Counted from the stretch's first letter, positions 45,184 through 55,194 are shown. The stretch is 64,000 nucleotides of DNA from Rhizobium grahamii (GCF_009498215.1 NZ_CP043498.1:2882501-2946500), one strand, 5' to 3'. Numbers and translations: made by a program. Notes: a model not told the origin generated them from the letters alone.

Positions 45184-45837
45184 GTGCGTATCCTACTGGT
45201 TGAAGATGACAAGATGATCGGGGAAGCGGTGCGTGATCATGTGATCGCGGCCAATCACGCTGTCGACTGGGTTGGCAATCTCGGCGACGCCGATACCGCC
45301 ATCGGCCCCGTCGACTACGGGCTGGTGCTTCTGGACCTGCAGCTTCCGGATGGCAGCGGCGTCGATTTCCTCAAGCGCCTGCGCAGCCGTGGAATGAACA
45401 TGCCGGTCATCATCCTGACCGCCCGGGATCAGATCTCAGACCGGATCGAAGGACTGAACGCCGGCGCCGACGACTATCTGGTGAAGCCGTTCAACCTGGA
45501 AGAGCTGGAAGCGCGGATACAGGCTGTCGCCCGCCGCTATGACGCCAATCCGCATCCGATCGTCCGCATCGCCGATATCGAAATAGACCGGCCACAGCAT
45601 AAACTCTCGGTCGCCGGCGAAGCGATCATCCTGACGAGCCGTGAATGGGCCGTCCTCGATCTTCTGACGGCACGGCCCGGTTCGATCGTATCGAAGGATC
45701 GTATCGAAGAAGCGCTGTACGCCTTCGGCTCGGAAATCGAAAGCAACACCGTTGAAGTCTACGTCAGCCGATTGCGCAAGAAGATCGGCAAGGACCGCAT
45801 CCGCACCGCCCGCGGCATCGGCTACACCCTCGGATGA
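45184..45837 (+). CDS. OmpR/PhoB-family response regulator
   Basis: 217 residues, GTG start behind GAGAGGAAAAG. Receiver domain with acidic pocket EDD (7-9), phospho-acceptor Asp51 in VLLDLQLP, Thr in IILTARD and Lys101 in LVKPF. C-terminal winged helix (VAGEAIILTSREWAVLDLL, then NTVEVYVSRLRKKIGKDRI). QseB/TctD-like. The stop overlaps the kinase ATG (ATGA), so they are a coupled pair. Target genes are not visible; the ROK kinase downstream is the nearest candidate. Confidence 0.93.
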   Translation: MRILLVEDDKMIGEAVRDHVIAANHAVDWVGNLGDADTAIGPVDYGLVLLDLQLPDGSGVDFLKRLRSRGMNMPVIILTARDQISDRIEGLNAGADDYLVKPFNLEELEARIQAVARRYDANPHPIVRIADIEIDRPQHKLSVAGEAIILTSREWAVLDLLTARPGSIVSKDRIEEALYAFGSEIESNTVEVYVSRLRKKIGKDRIRTARGIGYTLG

Positions 45838-47174
45838 CCATGAAACGCGACCGCAGTATTGCACGCAGCCTGATCCTCACGCTGACTTCCATGATGGTCG
45901 TATTCTGGCTGCTGGCCATTGGCCTCAGCTTCCGCGTGATGCAGCACGAATTCGACGAGATCTTCGACAGCGCCCAGCAGGAAACGACCCAGCGGCTTCT
46001 GGCACTCATCGTCGACGACATCGATCAGCGCGATGCCCTCGAACCACATGGTATTGCAGCGCTGGAGACCGCCGCGGACCGGGAGTATCTGACTTTCCAG
46101 GTACGAGACCCGCAGGGAAAAGTGATTCTCCGCTCCAACGACGCGCCCGCCGAGCCTTTCCCCGCGCCGCTCGCGACGGGCTTCAAGGACAGCGAAACCG
46201 CGCGCATCTATACCGAGTCGACAGCTGACGGACGGCTGTTCCTGCAGGTGGCAGATCGCTTCAAGAACCGCCGCGAAGCCGTGCGCGAAAGCGCCGTTAC
46301 CTTGCTGATCCCGCTGGCGGTGCTTGTACCATCAAGCATTCTGGTGATCTGGCTGATCGTCAATCGCAGCCTGAAACCGCTGGACACCCTGCGGGAGGAT
46401 ATCGGCACAAAGGATGGCGGCAACCTCGCGGAACTGGAAACCCGTGATCTGCCAAAGGAACTGCGGCCGATCGCGCGGTCCGTCAACCTGCTGCTTGCAA
46501 GGCTGCGCGCAGCCCTCGAAGCCGAACGGGAATTCACCGCCAACAGCGCTCACGAGCTCAGAACGCCGATTGCCGGCGCGTTGGCTCAGACGCAACGCCT
46601 TGCCGAAGAACTCCCTCCGGGTCCGGCATTGACCCGGGCACGGCAGGTGGAAACCTCCCTCGTCAATCTCGGACGACTGGCCGAAAAGCTGCTCCAACTT
46701 GCCCGCGCCGAAGCCGGTATCGGCGGTAGCGCAACGGCTGCGGACCTGCGCAACGTGCTGGACATGATCGTGACGGATTTCGAGCGCGATCGCCGTACGA
46801 ACGGTCGCCTGCATTATTCGGTCGCCGACGGCGCCAGCCTCACCCGCAGTGCCGATATGGACGCCTTCGGCATCGTCATGCGCAACCTGATCGAGAATGC
46901 GCTTGTTCACGGCGATCCCGACCTTCCGATCCGCATCAGCCTGGAAAATGATGGCGTGATCCGAGTCATCAACGGCGGTCCGGTTGTGCGCGAGATGGAT
47001 ATCGCAACTCTCAAGAAACGCTTCCGCCGCGGCCAGACCAACGCGTCGGGATCGGGTCTAGGCCTTGCGATCGCCGACAGGATCATCTCCCAGATGAGCG
47101 GCACGCTGGAACTTATTTCGCCTGCATCAGGAGAGACATCCGGCTTCGAAGCACGGATCAAGTTGCCGGCCTGA
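45834..47174 (+). CDS. Sensor histidine kinase
   Basis: 446 residues. TM1 about 11-33, a periplasmic domain of about 120 residues, TM2 about 154-177 (VTLLIPLAVLVPSSILVIWL), a HAMP-like linker, phospho-acceptor His240 in NSAHELRTPIAGAL, N-box NLIENALVHGD, and a G-box GSGLGLAIADRI. QseC/TctE-type. The signal is unknown; the periplasmic part is not a family I recognise beyond the general 2CSK_N type. Confidence 0.92.
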   Translation: MTMKRDRSIARSLILTLTSMMVVFWLLAIGLSFRVMQHEFDEIFDSAQQETTQRLLALIVDDIDQRDALEPHGIAALETAADREYLTFQVRDPQGKVILRSNDAPAEPFPAPLATGFKDSETARIYTESTADGRLFLQVADRFKNRREAVRESAVTLLIPLAVLVPSSILVIWLIVNRSLKPLDTLREDIGTKDGGNLAELETRDLPKELRPIARSVNLLLARLRAALEAEREFTANSAHELRTPIAGALAQTQRLAEELPPGPALTRARQVETSLVNLGRLAEKLLQLARAEAGIGGSATAADLRNVLDMIVTDFERDRRTNGRLHYSVADGASLTRSADMDAFGIVMRNLIENALVHGDPDLPIRISLENDGVIRVINGGPVVREMDIATLKKRFRRGQTNASGSGLGLAIADRIISQMSGTLELISPASGETSGFEARIKLPA

Positions 47175-47247
47175 GCTCGGTTTTGGCTTGCAAATCACCG
47201 GGAACGGTGCGAGCAGACGCAGAGCTTCTCGAACAAGAAGATTGCGA

Positions 47248-48159
47248 ATGATCATTTCCTTCGACATTGGCGGCTCTGCCATCAAAGGCGGGATTGCCCG
47301 GTCCGAAAACGACATCACGCCGCTCGACCGCTATCCGACACCAACCGACGACTTTGCGGCGTTCGTCGGTGTCCTGCGCAAGATCATCGACGAAGCCGGC
47401 GAGAAGCCGAAGCGGCTGTCGTTCTCCATTGCCGGCGTCGTCGATCCGGACACGCAAAGGCTGACCTGCGCCAACATCCCCTGCATTCACGGACGGAATT
47501 TCGCCGCCGATATCGAAGCCGAACTCGGCATTCCCGTGCTTGTCGCCAACGACGCGGATTGCTTTGCTATGGCGGAAGCCGGCCTCGGCGCAGGACGCGG
47601 GCATCGCATCGTCCTCGGCGTCATCCTCGGCACCGGCGTTGGCGGCGGCGTGATCGCCAACGGCAGGCTGATCAATGAAGCGGGCGGCTTTGCCGGCGAA
47701 TGGGGACACGGACCGATCGTCGCCCTGCGCGCTGGCCATCCACCGGTCGAAATCCCCCACTACGCCTGCGGTTGCGGCCAGAAAGGCTGTGTCGACAGTG
47801 TTGGAGGCGCCCGCGGCATGGAACGGCTGCACAAGACGCTGCACGACATCGATCTTTCCAGCCGCGAGATCATTGACGACTGGCTGCGTGGCGAAGAGAA
47901 GGCAACCCGGACGATCGACGTCTATATCGACCTCGTAGCCTCCCCTCTCGCGCTGACGATCAACATCACGGGCGCGACGATCGTGCCGGTTGCCGGCGGC
48001 CTCTCTAATGTCGAGCCGCTGCTCCTCGAACTGGACAAGGCTGTCCGGGAACGGATCCTGCGCAAGTTCGACCGCCGTGTCGTCGTCCGCAGCGAATGCC
48101 GGGTCGAGCCCGGCCTGATCGGGGCCGCCCTCCTCGGCCTGCGAGCGGACGCCGAATAA
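47248..48159 (+). CDS. ROK-family sugar kinase (N-acetylglucosamine kinase-like)
   Basis: 303 residues. ATP motif FDIGGSAIKGGIA (5-17), zinc motif CGCGQKGCVDS near residue 175, catalytic Asp in VANDADCFAMAEA and glucose-binding EWGHGPI. Phosphorylates a hexose or amino sugar; GlcNAc kinase is the closest guess. The ATG at 47248 follows AAGAAG; an earlier frame extension overlaps no useful signal. It lies 73 bp after the histidine kinase gene, possibly in one transcript. Confidence 0.87.
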   Translation: MIISFDIGGSAIKGGIARSENDITPLDRYPTPTDDFAAFVGVLRKIIDEAGEKPKRLSFSIAGVVDPDTQRLTCANIPCIHGRNFAADIEAELGIPVLVANDADCFAMAEAGLGAGRGHRIVLGVILGTGVGGGVIANGRLINEAGGFAGEWGHGPIVALRAGHPPVEIPHYACGCGQKGCVDSVGGARGMERLHKTLHDIDLSSREIIDDWLRGEEKATRTIDVYIDLVASPLALTINITGATIVPVAGGLSNVEPLLLELDKAVRERILRKFDRRVVVRSECRVEPGLIGAALLGLRADAE

Positions 48160-48193
48160 TTCCTTAGAGCCTTTCCGGGTTATCCATCAAATG

Positions 48194-48222
48194 AAAACGG
48201 CGCGGGATGACCGCGCCGTTTT
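48194..48222. terminator. Bidirectional terminator between ROK and RND genes
   Basis: Perfect 12-bp stem AAAACGGCGCGG/CCGCGCCGTTTT with loop GATGA between the convergent gene ends; it has T-tracts on both strands. Confidence 0.88.
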
Positions 48223-48227
48223 CGGTA

Positions 48228-51200
48228 TCATTCCGCTGCGATGGCCGGCGGAGTTCCATGGAGATGACTTCCGTCGTTGCCGTTTGCATGGTCTTCGGCC
48301 GCATCGTCCTTTGCCTTCGGCTCCTTGCCGAAGAACAAGGCATAGGCCGCGGGCAGCACGAGAATCGTCAGCACGGTCGCGACCAGGATGCCGCCCATCA
48401 TGGCGTAGGCCAGTGGCCCCCAGAACACGCCACGCGAGATCGGGATCAGCGCGAGCACCGCGGTCAATGCCGTCAGCATGATCGGGCGGAAACGCCGGAC
48501 CGCGGCACCGATGATCGCTTCCTGCCGATGCATCCCCGCCTTGATGTCCTGATCGATCTGGTCGACGAGGATGATCGAGTTGCGGATGATGATCCCGAGC
48601 AGCGCGATGACGCCGAGGATGGCGACGAAGCCGAACGGAGCACCCGATATCAGCAGCGCCGCAGCCGCCCCGATGATCCCGAGCGGACCTGTCGCCAGCA
48701 CGAGCATCGCCTTGCCGAAGTGCTGCAGCTGCGCCATCAGCAGGAGGACGATCACAACAAGCATGATCGGCGCCTTTGCGGCGATCGAAGCCTGGCTTTC
48801 GGCGGAATCTTCCGCGCCGCCCTGGATTTCGATCTTGTAGCCGGCCGGCAGGCTGTCACGCAGCGACTGCATGTCGGCATACATCTTCATGACGACATCG
48901 TTCGACTGGACGTCGTCAGGCAAGGTCGCACGAACGGTGATCGTCGGCAGACGGTCACGCCGCCATTCGATCCCCTGCTCCAGAACCGGCACCACCTTGG
49001 CAACCTGCGATACCGGAACAAATCCACCGAAATCAGTCGGCACATAGACCGAATTGACGGCCGACAGCAGCGAGCGGCTGGTCTCCGGCTCGCGGGCAAC
49101 GATCGATACCGTCTCTTCGCCATCGCGGAAGTCGTCGAGCGGGGCACCGGAGACGGCCGTCTGCAGCATCTGGCGTATGCGCTGCGACGTGACGCCAAGC
49201 GCACGCGCACGGTCCTGGTCGATCACCAGCTTCATAGCCGGCACCGGCTCGAGCCAGTCGTCATGGATCGCGCCAAGCTGCGGGTTGGCCTGGAACTTCG
49301 CCTTCACCTCGTCGGCGATCTTGCGAACTTCCTGACGGTCCGGTCCCATGACGCGCATCTGCACCGGCCAACCCGTCGGCGGACCGAGGAACAGACGATC
49401 GACCTTGCCGCGGATATCCGGGAAGTCTTCCGCAAGGATATCACGCAGCTTGACGATCAGGCGTTCGCGCGCAGGCTCGTCGTTTGCCATGACAAGGAGC
49501 TGCGCGAAGTTCGGATTGCGAAGCTGCTGGTCGAGCGGCAGGAAGAAGCGCGGAGCGCCTTCGCCGATATAGGAAGCGACGAACTTCTTGTCGGCATCAC
49601 CCATGATCTTGGCTTCGAGCGCCTTGGTCTGCGTCTCGACTTCCTTGATGCTGGTGCCTTCAGGCAACCAGAGATCGACAAGGATCTCAGGACGGGAAGA
49701 TTGCGGGAAGAAGTTCTGCGGAATGAACTGGAACGCCCAGAGACTGGTCGCGAAGGTCACCAGTGTCATCGCCACCACGATGATGCGATGACGCACAGCC
49801 CAGCCGACCGTCGCCCGAAGGCGCCGATAGAAGCTGGTATCGAAGGCATCATGGTGTTCGCCGGCATGATGACGCTGCTTCAGGATCATGTAGCCGAGCC
49901 ACGGCGTGAAATAGACCGCGACGAACCACGAGACGACGAGCGCGATGCCGACGACATAAAACAGCGTGCGCACATATTCACCGGCGGTGGATGCCGCAAA
50001 GCCAACCGGAATGAAGCCGGCGGTGGTGATCAGCGTACCTGTCAGCATCGGGAAGGCAGTCGAGGAGTAGGCGAAACTCGCCGCCTCGATCTTCACAAGG
50101 CCTTCTTCGAGTTTTCGCTCCATCAACTCGACGACGATCATGGCGTCATCGACGAGCAGCCCGAGCGCGATGATCAGAGCGCCGAGCGAGATGCGTTGCA
50201 GATCTATCCCGAGCTCGTACATGATGGCGAAGGTCGCGGCCAGCACGAGCGGAATGGCAATCGCGATAACGAGCCCCGAGCGCCAGCCGATGGACAGGAA
50301 TGAGACGATCAGCACGATAACAAGCGCTTCGCCGAGCGCATGCATGAACTCGCTGATCGCATCAGTAACGACATCAGGCTGGTTGGAAATCTGGTCGACG
50401 GCAACGCCGTACGGCAGCGACTGCTCGAAACGCTGGTAGGTCGCTTCGACGTCCTTGCCGACATCGGTCACCTTGAAGCCCTTGGCCATGACGACGCCGA
50501 CCTGAACGCTCTCATGCCCGTTGAAGCGGAACTTGCGCTGATAGGGGTCCTCCAGGCCGGAATAGACGGTCGCGATATCGCCAAGGCGCGTCACCTGATT
50601 GCCGGCCTTCAGCCGCAGCTCGCGGATATCCGCGGCCTTGGTCACATCGCCCTCGACGGAGATTCGCACCGAGCGCGTGCCGGTATCGACGGAGCCTGCT
50701 GCATCGACGCTGTTCTGTCCCTTGATCGCGTTCTGAAGGTCGAGAATAGTCAGGCCACGTTCAGCCAAGGCCTTCGAGGAGACGTCGATATAGATCTTTT
50801 CCGGCTGGTCGCCGATGATCACGGCCTTCTCGACGCCAGGCGTCGTCAACAGCATGTCGCGCGCCTGGATGGCGAATTTCTTCAGCTCGGGATAGCTGTA
50901 GCCATCACCACTGATCGAATGCAGCGTGATGTAGGTATCGCCGAACTCGTCATTGAAATAGGGACCGAGCAGACCTTCCGGCAGCTCGTTGGAGATGTCA
51001 CCCACCTTCTTGCGCACCTGGTAGAAGGCGTCAGCCACTTGCTGGCTGTTGGTATCGCCCTTGACCTGCAGGGTGATGATGGCGCTGCCAGCGCGCGTAT
51101 AGGACTTAACCCAATCGATATGCGGGGTTTCCTGCAGCTTGCGCTCGATCTTGTTGACGACCTGGTCTTCCATCTCCTGAATGGAGGCGCCTGGCCAGAC

Positions 51201-51377
51201 GGCCTGCACGACCATCACGCGGAAGGTGAAATCCGGATCTTCCTTCTGACCCATGCGCATCAGTCCGAGCACGCCGGTAATCAGAATGAGGCCGAACAGG
51301 AAACGCGCGATGCTCGGATGACCGATCGCCCAGCGCGACAGGTTGAAGGGACGCTTCTCGGTGCTCGAGTTGTCCAT
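48228..51377 (-). CDS. RND-family multidrug efflux transporter
   Basis: 1049 residues, inner-membrane proton-driven pump of the AcrB/HAE superfamily. N-terminal helix FLFGLILITGVLGLMRMGQ, two large periplasmic loops, TM4 with the proton-relay Asp pair in GLLVDDAMIVVELMERK, and C-terminal helix bundle GVIALLGIIIRNSIILVDQI. His/Asn/Gly-containing hydrophilic tail. Forms an operon tetR-adaptor-pump (gap to adaptor 26 bp). No outer-membrane factor gene is nearby, so TolC from elsewhere is probably used. Confidence 0.94.
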   Translation of the reverse strand: MDNSSTEKRPFNLSRWAIGHPSIARFLFGLILITGVLGLMRMGQKEDPDFTFRVMVVQAVWPGASIQEMEDQVVNKIERKLQETPHIDWVKSYTRAGSAIITLQVKGDTNSQQVADAFYQVRKKVGDISNELPEGLLGPYFNDEFGDTYITLHSISGDGYSYPELKKFAIQARDMLLTTPGVEKAVIIGDQPEKIYIDVSSKALAERGLTILDLQNAIKGQNSVDAAGSVDTGTRSVRISVEGDVTKAADIRELRLKAGNQVTRLGDIATVYSGLEDPYQRKFRFNGHESVQVGVVMAKGFKVTDVGKDVEATYQRFEQSLPYGVAVDQISNQPDVVTDAISEFMHALGEALVIVLIVSFLSIGWRSGLVIAIAIPLVLAATFAIMYELGIDLQRISLGALIIALGLLVDDAMIVVELMERKLEEGLVKIEAASFAYSSTAFPMLTGTLITTAGFIPVGFAASTAGEYVRTLFYVVGIALVVSWFVAVYFTPWLGYMILKQRHHAGEHHDAFDTSFYRRLRATVGWAVRHRIIVVAMTLVTFATSLWAFQFIPQNFFPQSSRPEILVDLWLPEGTSIKEVETQTKALEAKIMGDADKKFVASYIGEGAPRFFLPLDQQLRNPNFAQLLVMANDEPARERLIVKLRDILAEDFPDIRGKVDRLFLGPPTGWPVQMRVMGPDRQEVRKIADEVKAKFQANPQLGAIHDDWLEPVPAMKLVIDQDRARALGVTSQRIRQMLQTAVSGAPLDDFRDGEETVSIVAREPETSRSLLSAVNSVYVPTDFGGFVPVSQVAKVVPVLEQGIEWRRDRLPTITVRATLPDDVQSNDVVMKMYADMQSLRDSLPAGYKIEIQGGAEDSAESQASIAAKAPIMLVVIVLLLMAQLQHFGKAMLVLATGPLGIIGAAAALLISGAPFGFVAILGVIALLGIIIRNSIILVDQIDQDIKAGMHRQEAIIGAAVRRFRPIMLTALTAVLALIPISRGVFWGPLAYAMMGGILVATVLTILVLPAAYALFFGKEPKAKDDAAEDHANGNDGSHLHGTPPAIAAE

Positions 51378-51403
51378 GGTCCTAATCCCTCTCCTGATTC
51401 CAC

Positions 51404-52540
51404 TTAGCGAACGACATCGCCACCGTCGGCCTGTGCCGACTGCTGCTCCGGCAGCTTGACCTTCAAGTTTTCAGTCATGAACTGCGTTCCGGCCGCAACG
51501 ACGAGATCGCCGGTCTGCAGGCCGTCGGCGACATTGACGCCATCATGCGTGAAGTCCGCGACCTTGATTTCGCGCGCATGCACCGTTTCGCCGCTGCGAT
51601 CGACGATCCAGACGATCTTCTTGCCGTCCTTTTCAGCCAGTGCGCTGAGCGGGATGGAGACATAAGGATTGGCAATGTCGGCTGTTGCCTCGACGGTCGC
51701 GGTCATGCCGAGAAGCACCCGCTCGTCCTTGGGCAGGCTGACGCGAACGGAGAAGGTCCGCGACTGCGAGTCCGCGCTGCCGGACACTTCGCGCACCTTG
51801 CCATCCAGAACGAGCCTGTTGTCCGACCAGAAGCTCGCCGTCACCGTCTTGCCGGGCTTGAAGGCAGCAATGTCATTCTCAGGCACGGCGATCTGCACTT
51901 CCTTCTCACCATCGAGCGCGACAGTGGCAACCGGCGTGCCGGCGGAAACGACCGCGCCGGTATCGGCGCTGATCGCCGTCACGATGCCGGTCTGATCGGC
52001 CTTCAGCTCGGTATAGGCCACCTGGTTTCGTGCCTGATCGAGCGAGGAAGCCGTTGCGTCTCGTGTAGAGACCGCCTGGTCGTAGCTGAGGGCGGCCTGC
52101 TCGAGCTGAGACTTGGCCGTTACGCTCTTGTCGAAGAGCTGCTGGGCACGCTTGTTTGCGAGATCGGCCGTCGCCACGCCCTTCTCGGCGGCTGCGAGGT
52201 TCGCTTCCGCCGTCTTGACCGCAAGCTCGTAATCCGTTGGATCGATGCGGGCGATGAGATCGCCCGGCTTCACGCGATCGCCGATATTGACGCGACGATC
52301 GGTAATCTTGCCGGCCACGCGGAAGCCAAGGTTCATCTCGACGCGCGCTTTGACCGAACCGGAATAATCGAGCGACCTGACGTCGCCGGCCTTGGCGATC
52401 TCGACCACCTTGACCGGCCGGACAACCTCTTTGGTTTCGGCTTTCTTCTCGTCGCTGCAGCCGGAAACGGCGAGCGCTACGGCGCCAAGGAGCGCAAAGG
52501 TGGCAAAGGAAGGCAACGACACTGTCTTCAGCGAAATCAT
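51404..52540 (-). CDS. RND efflux periplasmic adaptor (lipoprotein)
   Basis: 378 residues. Lipoprotein signal with lipobox VSGC near residue 28; barrel-sandwich segments GFRVAGKITDRRVNIGDRVK and GIVTAISADTGAVVSAGTPV surround a helical hairpin (about 95-160). AGGAG lies 8 bp before the ATG at 52540; the GTG three codons earlier overlaps that site. Bridges the RND pump to the outer membrane factor. Confidence 0.91.
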   Translation of the reverse strand: MISLKTVSLPSFATFALLGAVALAVSGCSDEKKAETKEVVRPVKVVEIAKAGDVRSLDYSGSVKARVEMNLGFRVAGKITDRRVNIGDRVKPGDLIARIDPTDYELAVKTAEANLAAAEKGVATADLANKRAQQLFDKSVTAKSQLEQAALSYDQAVSTRDATASSLDQARNQVAYTELKADQTGIVTAISADTGAVVSAGTPVATVALDGEKEVQIAVPENDIAAFKPGKTVTASFWSDNRLVLDGKVREVSGSADSQSRTFSVRVSLPKDERVLLGMTATVEATADIANPYVSIPLSALAEKDGKKIVWIVDRSGETVHAREIKVADFTHDGVNVADGLQTGDLVVAAGTQFMTENLKVKLPEQQSAQADGGDVVR

Positions 52541-52594
52541 CTTTCGCACTCCTGAAATGATCTTTGGGTTGGAGGGGCGGTGCTGACCGCCCAG

Positions 52595-53203
52595 CTATTT
52601 CTTCAGCGCCCGGATCGTGAACTCGATGAGTTCGTCGACCGTGGCACGGTTGGTCTTGGCGAGACATTGCGCCACCATCTGCGGGTGGCAGAGCGACATC
52701 GTCGCGGCACCGAAGCAGCGAGACGCAACATCGGCGTCCTGCTCGACGAACTCGCCGGACGCAATGCCTTCGCGGATCACGTCCGCGATCAGGGCATGGA
52801 TGCTGTCGACATGCTTTTCGATGACATGCCAGTCGCGCTCGATCGCAACGACGACCATCTCGTGAACCTTCTCCTGGTCGAGCATCGTATCAACGGTCAT
52901 TTGATACTGGCCTTCGACGAAGCGGCGCAGCCGATCCGACGCGCTGATCGGAAGATGGCAGGCGTCGTAAGCCATCTGATAGCTCGCGGCGAGCATGCGA
53001 CCACAGATCGCCTGGTGGATTTCGACCTTGGAAGCAAAGAACCGATAGACGTTTGCCGGTGACATCCCGAGGTCGCGGGCGATGTCTGCTACCGTCGTCT
53101 TGGCATAGCCGTAGTGGCGAAACAGCCGCTCGGCGGCGTCGAGAATGCGTGTGACATTCTCCTGGCGCGTCGCCTCCAGCGTGTTCTCGATGGTTTCGGT
53201 CAT
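52595..53203 (-). CDS. TetR-family repressor of the RND operon
   Basis: 202 residues. HTH at about residues 20-62 (LFRHYGYAKTTVADIARDLG, then MSPANVYRFFASKVEIHQA). C-terminal domain of the AcrR/TetR_C type. First gene of the operon, 54 bp before the adaptor gene, in the same direction; the dyad just upstream indicates autoregulated repression of all three genes (inference). Confidence 0.9.
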   Translation of the reverse strand: MTETIENTLEATRQENVTRILDAAERLFRHYGYAKTTVADIARDLGMSPANVYRFFASKVEIHQAICGRMLAASYQMAYDACHLPISASDRLRRFVEGQYQMTVDTMLDQEKVHEMVVVAIERDWHVIEKHVDSIHALIADVIREGIASGEFVEQDADVASRCFGAATMSLCHPQMVAQCLAKTNRATVDELIEFTIRALKK

Positions 53204-53224
53204 GTTCAGGGCACCGATATTTAT

Positions 53225-53252
53225 GACTGACGATTTTCGTATTTCGTCAGTC
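53225..53252. promoter_or_regulatory. Putative TetR operator of the RND operon
   Basis: GACTGACGA and its exact complement TCGTCAGTC, 10 bp apart, 22 bp upstream of the tetR ATG. Confidence 0.6.
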
Positions 53253-53319
53253 GTAAAGCATCAAGCGTCATTTGTCAATCTGATGCACTGCAGCATGGAG
53301 CTGCCACGGCCCAAACAAA

Positions 53320-53348
53320 AAAGGCGCCGCGACTGGCGCGGCGCCTTT
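53320..53348. terminator. Terminator after osmC
   Basis: Perfect 12-bp stem AAAGGCGCCGCG/CGCGGCGCCTTT with a 5-nt loop; on the minus strand it runs into a T-tract (the plus-strand A-run at 53313-53322). Confidence 0.85.
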
Positions 53349-53370
53349 ATCAGCTTGCAATAGGGTCAGG

Positions 53371-53802
53371 TCAGGCCAGCTTCACTTCCAGCGAGATCGG
53401 AACAGCAGACAGAGCCTTGGAAACCGGGCATCCGGCCTTCGCCTTGTTGGCAAGTTCGATGAACGTCCGTTCGTCCGTGTTCGGAACAGAGCCAGTCAGC
53501 GAAAGATGGATCGCCGTAATGGCGAAGCCACCTTCAACGCTCTCAAGCGTGACCTTGGCGGTCGTTTCCATGCTGGTTGCCTTGAGGCCAGCTTCCTCGA
53601 GGATCAGCGAAAGAGCCATCGTGAAGCAGCCCGCATGTGCTGCACCGATCAGTTCTTCCGGATTGGTGCCGGGAACGCCTTCAAAACGGCTTGCGAAGCC
53701 GTAGGGGTAGCTCTTGAGTGCCCCGCTCTGGGTCGATATCTGGCCTTTGCCATCCTTGAGGCCACCCGACCACTGAGCCGAACCTGTACGATTGATCTGC
53801 AT
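53371..53802 (-). CDS. osmC: OsmC-family peroxidase
   Basis: 143 residues. The two redox cysteines are Cys59 in AAHAGCFTMAL and Cys125 in KAGCPVSKAL; Arg39 lies in GFASRFEG. Reduces organic hydroperoxides, usually with lipoyl or thiol donors; cytoplasmic. The spacing fits OsmC rather than Ohr. GGAGGACGG precedes the ATG. Monocistronic, with a strong terminator. Confidence 0.91.
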   Translation of the reverse strand: MQINRTGSAQWSGGLKDGKGQISTQSGALKSYPYGFASRFEGVPGTNPEELIGAAHAGCFTMALSLILEEAGLKATSMETTAKVTLESVEGGFAITAIHLSLTGSVPNTDERTFIELANKAKAGCPVSKALSAVPISLEVKLA

Positions 53803-53973
53803 GCCGTCCTCCAGTTTCTTTCGATTGTGATGGGAACGAAACGACCACTGTCCTTTCGCCCGCTGAACGAGGCACCTGCCCCTTCGACGCGATATAATCC
53901 TCTAGTCAAAGAAGGCGACACGGCTGTGAAATTTCTTTGTGGACGCAAACCGCGAGCGAGCCTCGATGTGAGG

Positions 53974-55194
53974 TCAGCCCAACATGCGGCCGCTGTCGAT
54001 CGTATAGAGGTCCTGCGCCCGCTGGACGCCTCGCAGCGCGTAGCGACCGATGCATGCAAGCGTCTCTCGATCCTCGTCGGGAATAGAGGCCGCGAAATCG
54101 GAAGACATGAGAACGTTGAAATCGACGGACCGGCAGAGCGACGCAATTCGGCTCACCTCGTTGACCGCAGGGCCGATCACAGTGAAATCCAGCCGCTCCT
54201 GGCTGCCGATATTGCCGTAGAACACATCGCCGATATGCAGGCCGATATAGACATCCGTGGTCGGCCGGTCGTCGCGTGCCCGTTCCTCATTGAGGACGAT
54301 GAGCTTCTCGCGCAATAGCCGCTCGGCCCGAAGCGCCGCGCAGCAGGCATCGGACGCCGCTTCCGATTTGAAGATAGCAAGCACGCCATCGCCGATCAGC
54401 TTAAGGACGTTGCCGCCAGCCTCGTGAACCGCTGAAATGATGACATCACTATAGGCGTTGAGCATCGGCAATATGTCTTCCGGCGGTACGCTGTCGGAGA
54501 TTTTCGTGTAATTCAGGAGATCCGAGAACCAAAGGGCGGCTGAGATGCGCTCCGATTTGCCCCGCGAGATCTTGCCTTCCAGCACCTGCCGCGCGGCGTC
54601 TTCACCGAGATAGACCTCCGCGATGGTCCGGGCGATACGGCCAAGCGCAATGCATTTGATGGCGAGTGCCAGAACCGGCACCAGCTTGCGCAGGATGACG
54701 AGGTCGCGATCCGAGAAACCCTGCAGATGGCGCGTCGTAAAATGCGAAAAGAAGCAATCCATCTCGCCGATGGTACCGGCCTTCTCAAAACGGTGCACCA
54801 TGGCGATAAAGTCGGTGTGGCCCTCCGACTGCATCCTCTCGAGCATCGCGAAATCGGTCGGGTCGCCGAAGCCGATGCGGCGGCGCACCTCGTTCTCGGT
54901 GCCAGCCCAAAGGTGATAGAACGCCGACCGCTGCCAGCTTTGTAGCGAATCCGCATCGCGGCCAGTCGGGCCATACTCGAACTCCGGCTCAATTGCCTTT
55001 TCGCTGTCCCAGCGGAAAGCGCGACCCTCGTGCACCGGATGCAAAGTGTCCATCAAGGCCATGCCGCGATCGAGCCGCAGCCCGAACTCCCTGCACATCT
55101 CGCAGAAGCCGGTCAACAGCTCGGATTCGGAAGCTCCCTTGAGCCCCTGCTCCGTCAGCCAGGCGGCAACCGTCCCGATATCGCTCTGTTCCAT
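53974..55194 (-). CDS. Class III adenylate/guanylate cyclase
   Basis: 406 residues, soluble. The N-terminal half (about 1-210) is a GAF-like or unassigned sensory region. The catalytic domain starts near residue 220: first metal Asp in ALWFSDLLNYT, second Asp in LIGDGVLAIF, and Asn/Arg in GPAVNEVSRIASL, all intact. Second such enzyme in the window and not closely similar to the first in its N-terminal part. GAGGAGC precedes the ATG. Monocistronic; signal unknown. Confidence 0.86.
   Translation of the reverse strand: MEQSDIGTVAAWLTEQGLKGASESELLTGFCEMCREFGLRLDRGMALMDTLHPVHEGRAFRWDSEKAIEPEFEYGPTGRDADSLQSWQRSAFYHLWAGTENEVRRRIGFGDPTDFAMLERMQSEGHTDFIAMVHRFEKAGTIGEMDCFFSHFTTRHLQGFSDRDLVILRKLVPVLALAIKCIALGRIARTIAEVYLGEDAARQVLEGKISRGKSERISAALWFSDLLNYTKISDSVPPEDILPMLNAYSDVIISAVHEAGGNVLKLIGDGVLAIFKSEAASDACCAALRAERLLREKLIVLNEERARDDRPTTDVYIGLHIGDVFYGNIGSQERLDFTVIGPAVNEVSRIASLCRSVDFNVLMSSDFAASIPDEDRETLACIGRYALRGVQRAQDLYTIDSGRMLG

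Noticed and set aside
48207..50303. 698-codon open frame on the plus strand
   Set aside because: Lies fully antisense to the RND pump gene. The protein is Asp/Arg/His-rich without recognisable domains, as expected from GC-biased codons read backwards.
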